A stretch of DNA of 64,000 bases, taken from positions 6,859,561 to 6,923,560 of the forward strand of contig NC_088775.1 of the NCBI RefSeq assembly GCF_954871325.1, written 5' to 3'. Each line of letters starts with the position of its first letter. The stretch's first letter is position 1. This document shows positions 48,291-64,000 of this stretch, piece by piece. This DNA is from Gordionus sp. m RMFG-2023. Its lineage: Eukaryota > Nematomorpha > Gordioida > Chordodea > Parachordodidae. A program made the position numbers and the translations under genes. Below the pieces are notes generated by a model, which saw nothing but the letters and a program-made list of their open reading frames with translations, ran no database searches and was not told the DNA's origin.

Positions 48291-49189
48291 TACTCCAGAT
48301 TTTGCTAAGGTAGAGGAGAGCACTATTAATAGGTGTTTTTCACCAAAAATTTTATTAGAATTTTTCTAAAAAATAATTTTGGCGTTTCATTTTTTTTAAA
48401 TATCATAAAAATGTTTTTTTTTTATATTTTGAATTATAACCGTTATCTAAAAAAAATTCATTAACTTTTACTCATCTATCTTTTGTAGACTTCTTTACTA
48501 TATTGTATACAATTTTGGGGGATAGGGTAGTGGATGGTGGAGTAGGGGGGGGGGTTAGATGGATTTTTAAAAATTAGTTTAAGATAATATTTAGAACTAT
48601 TAAATTTCCGATGGGGATTTTCCCTTGAATTCCCACCCCCCTACACATGTGGCCCTACCACAATTACCACACATAGATTGGGCCTAAGTGCTCAACGGGA
48701 TCCTACACCAAAATTAATCATCCATCCATCTGTTAATGCAAAATGGTTTGTTTTTTTATTAACAATTTCTAACTCCTTTTTTTAAATTATTTTTAAAATT
48801 GAATTTTAATTTAAAATTTATTAAATAAGAATCAGGATTTTTATTATTATTTTAGTAAAAAGGATTCTATTATTCGGTAATTTTTCATTTTTGGTGATAA
48901 TCACATTCGGAGCAATTTATATTATTTTATATTACAAATTATTAGTTTTAAAAATAAAAAATTGATAAAAAATAAATTCATAATAATTAGGATTTATAAA
49001 TAGAATGGTAAATGGTTATTTTTTTTTATAAATTATTTTTATCATGAAATTTATTTCCCTATTTCCCTTTTGTGAAAATTCAAATTTTTGAATTTAGATT
49101 AAACCTTTATTTTATCTTATCTTCTCTAAAAAGAAAAAAATTTAAAGCTGATAAGTTTTTTTATATTATAATAAAATATAACTCTAATA
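48291..49189. other. Region 5' of Nmdar2
   Basis: AT-rich sequence upstream of the receptor start codon. A 10-base G run lies at 48545-48554. No definite promoter element. Confidence 0.35.
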
Positions 49190-63457
<14,268 letters not shown>

Positions 63458-63550
63458 GTAAAATAAATAATGGCATACCATATCATATTAACACCAATAA
63501 CCGTGATTTTTTTTACTATGAAGGATTTTAATTTTTAGGGCATATACCTA

Positions 63551-63657
63551 GAGGTCTGCGAAGTAATTTTTCCGCAGCCCAGCCCGACCCGAGCTCGAAT
63601 AAAATTTCACAATTTGAGTTTGAATATTATAATAACCACCCCTCCCCCCCCCCCCCC
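63551..63657. repeat. Family D end and 14-base C run
   Basis: AGAGGTCTGCGAAGTAATTT, then GCAGCCCAGCCCGACCCGAG, resembles the left end of family D elements. A C run of 14 follows at 63644-63657. The right end is not visible. Confidence 0.5.
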
Positions 63658-63835
63658 ATAAATGTCACTCAATTTATTTTACGACGTTTCTTCGTATATA
63701 TTTTTTTTAAAACTATTCTCGGTCTTTAAATAATAGTTTCTAGTCAGTAGCAATAAAATTTATATTCAGATACCTACAAAAAAATCAAAATTTTCGATCC
63801 AATTTCCCGAGTCCAAACCAATGATATATAATAAT

Positions 63836-64000
63836 ACCTAGACTGACGATACATTCATTAAAACTATGCCCCAATGAAAACAGCTGTGGACGTCATTTTG
63901 ATTACCAATATCATTATTAAAAATTTTAAACGAGAGGCCAATTCCTATGTCTGAAGCAAACTTTATTAAAGAATTGCCTGATCATCGAGATAATAAGGAA
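63836..64000. mobile_element. Family B foldback MITE, cut by window end
   Basis: CCTAGACTGACGATACATTC, then CAGCTGTGGACGTCATTTTG, ACGAGAGGCCAATTCCTATG and AAACTTTATTAAA, read in the inverse sense of the right half of 17774-18195. The remainder lies beyond the window. Confidence 0.75.

Overview
The window is animal (metazoan) nuclear DNA, very AT-rich. It carries multi-exon genes, repeats in every intergenic stretch, and no prokaryote-like gene packing. Three host genes can be recognised by joining exons. (1) A complete minus-strand gene at 5861-4092, five exons closing into 335 codons, resembles NRBF2/Atg38, the autophagy PI3-kinase cofactor. (2) A complete plus-strand gene at 14987-32066, fifteen exons closing into 1115 codons, is peptide O-xylosyltransferase (XYLT; oxt/sqv-6 type). 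It has a signal anchor, a WSC domain, a GT14 core and the xylosyltransferase C-terminal domain. (3) The 5' part of an NMDA-receptor GluN2-type subunit (Nmdar2) runs from 49190 to at least 63457 and continues past the window. Its sequence is closer to the insect Nmdar2 form than to vertebrate GRIN2, and XYLT carries a WSC domain. Both suggest a protostome, but I cannot name the species.

Layout. 1-4.1 kb: AT-rich DNA, a LINE 3' end and a foldback MITE. 4.1-5.9 kb: NRBF2 (-). 5.9-15 kb: gene-poor DNA with a 91-bp tandem repeat, a decayed Tigger/pogo transposon and a hAT-like MITE. 15-32 kb: XYLT (+), its introns full of MITEs. 32-35.5 kb: spacer with a MITE whose 8-bp target duplication is perfect. 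35.5-37.7 kb: an unrecognised Asn/Ser-rich gene model (+). 38-49 kb: repeats, including an 858-bp TTTTC array and a 341-bp hexamer array. 49.2-64 kb: Nmdar2 (+), its long introns holding two LINE pieces, at least eight MITEs and a TTTC array.

Genome style. Intron sizes are bimodal: 41-46 bp for several and 0.3-6 kb for others, and the long ones are made largely of transposon remnants. The commonest repeat is a 110-225 bp hAT-like foldback element with ends TAGTGTTGTTAAACGGCTC and 8-bp target duplications; about ten copies are visible. Poly-G/poly-C runs of 9-18 bases are scattered through this otherwise AT-rich DNA at about one per 4 kb. The three recognised genes have unrelated roles (autophagy, proteoglycan assembly, synaptic signalling), and nothing indicates that they act together.
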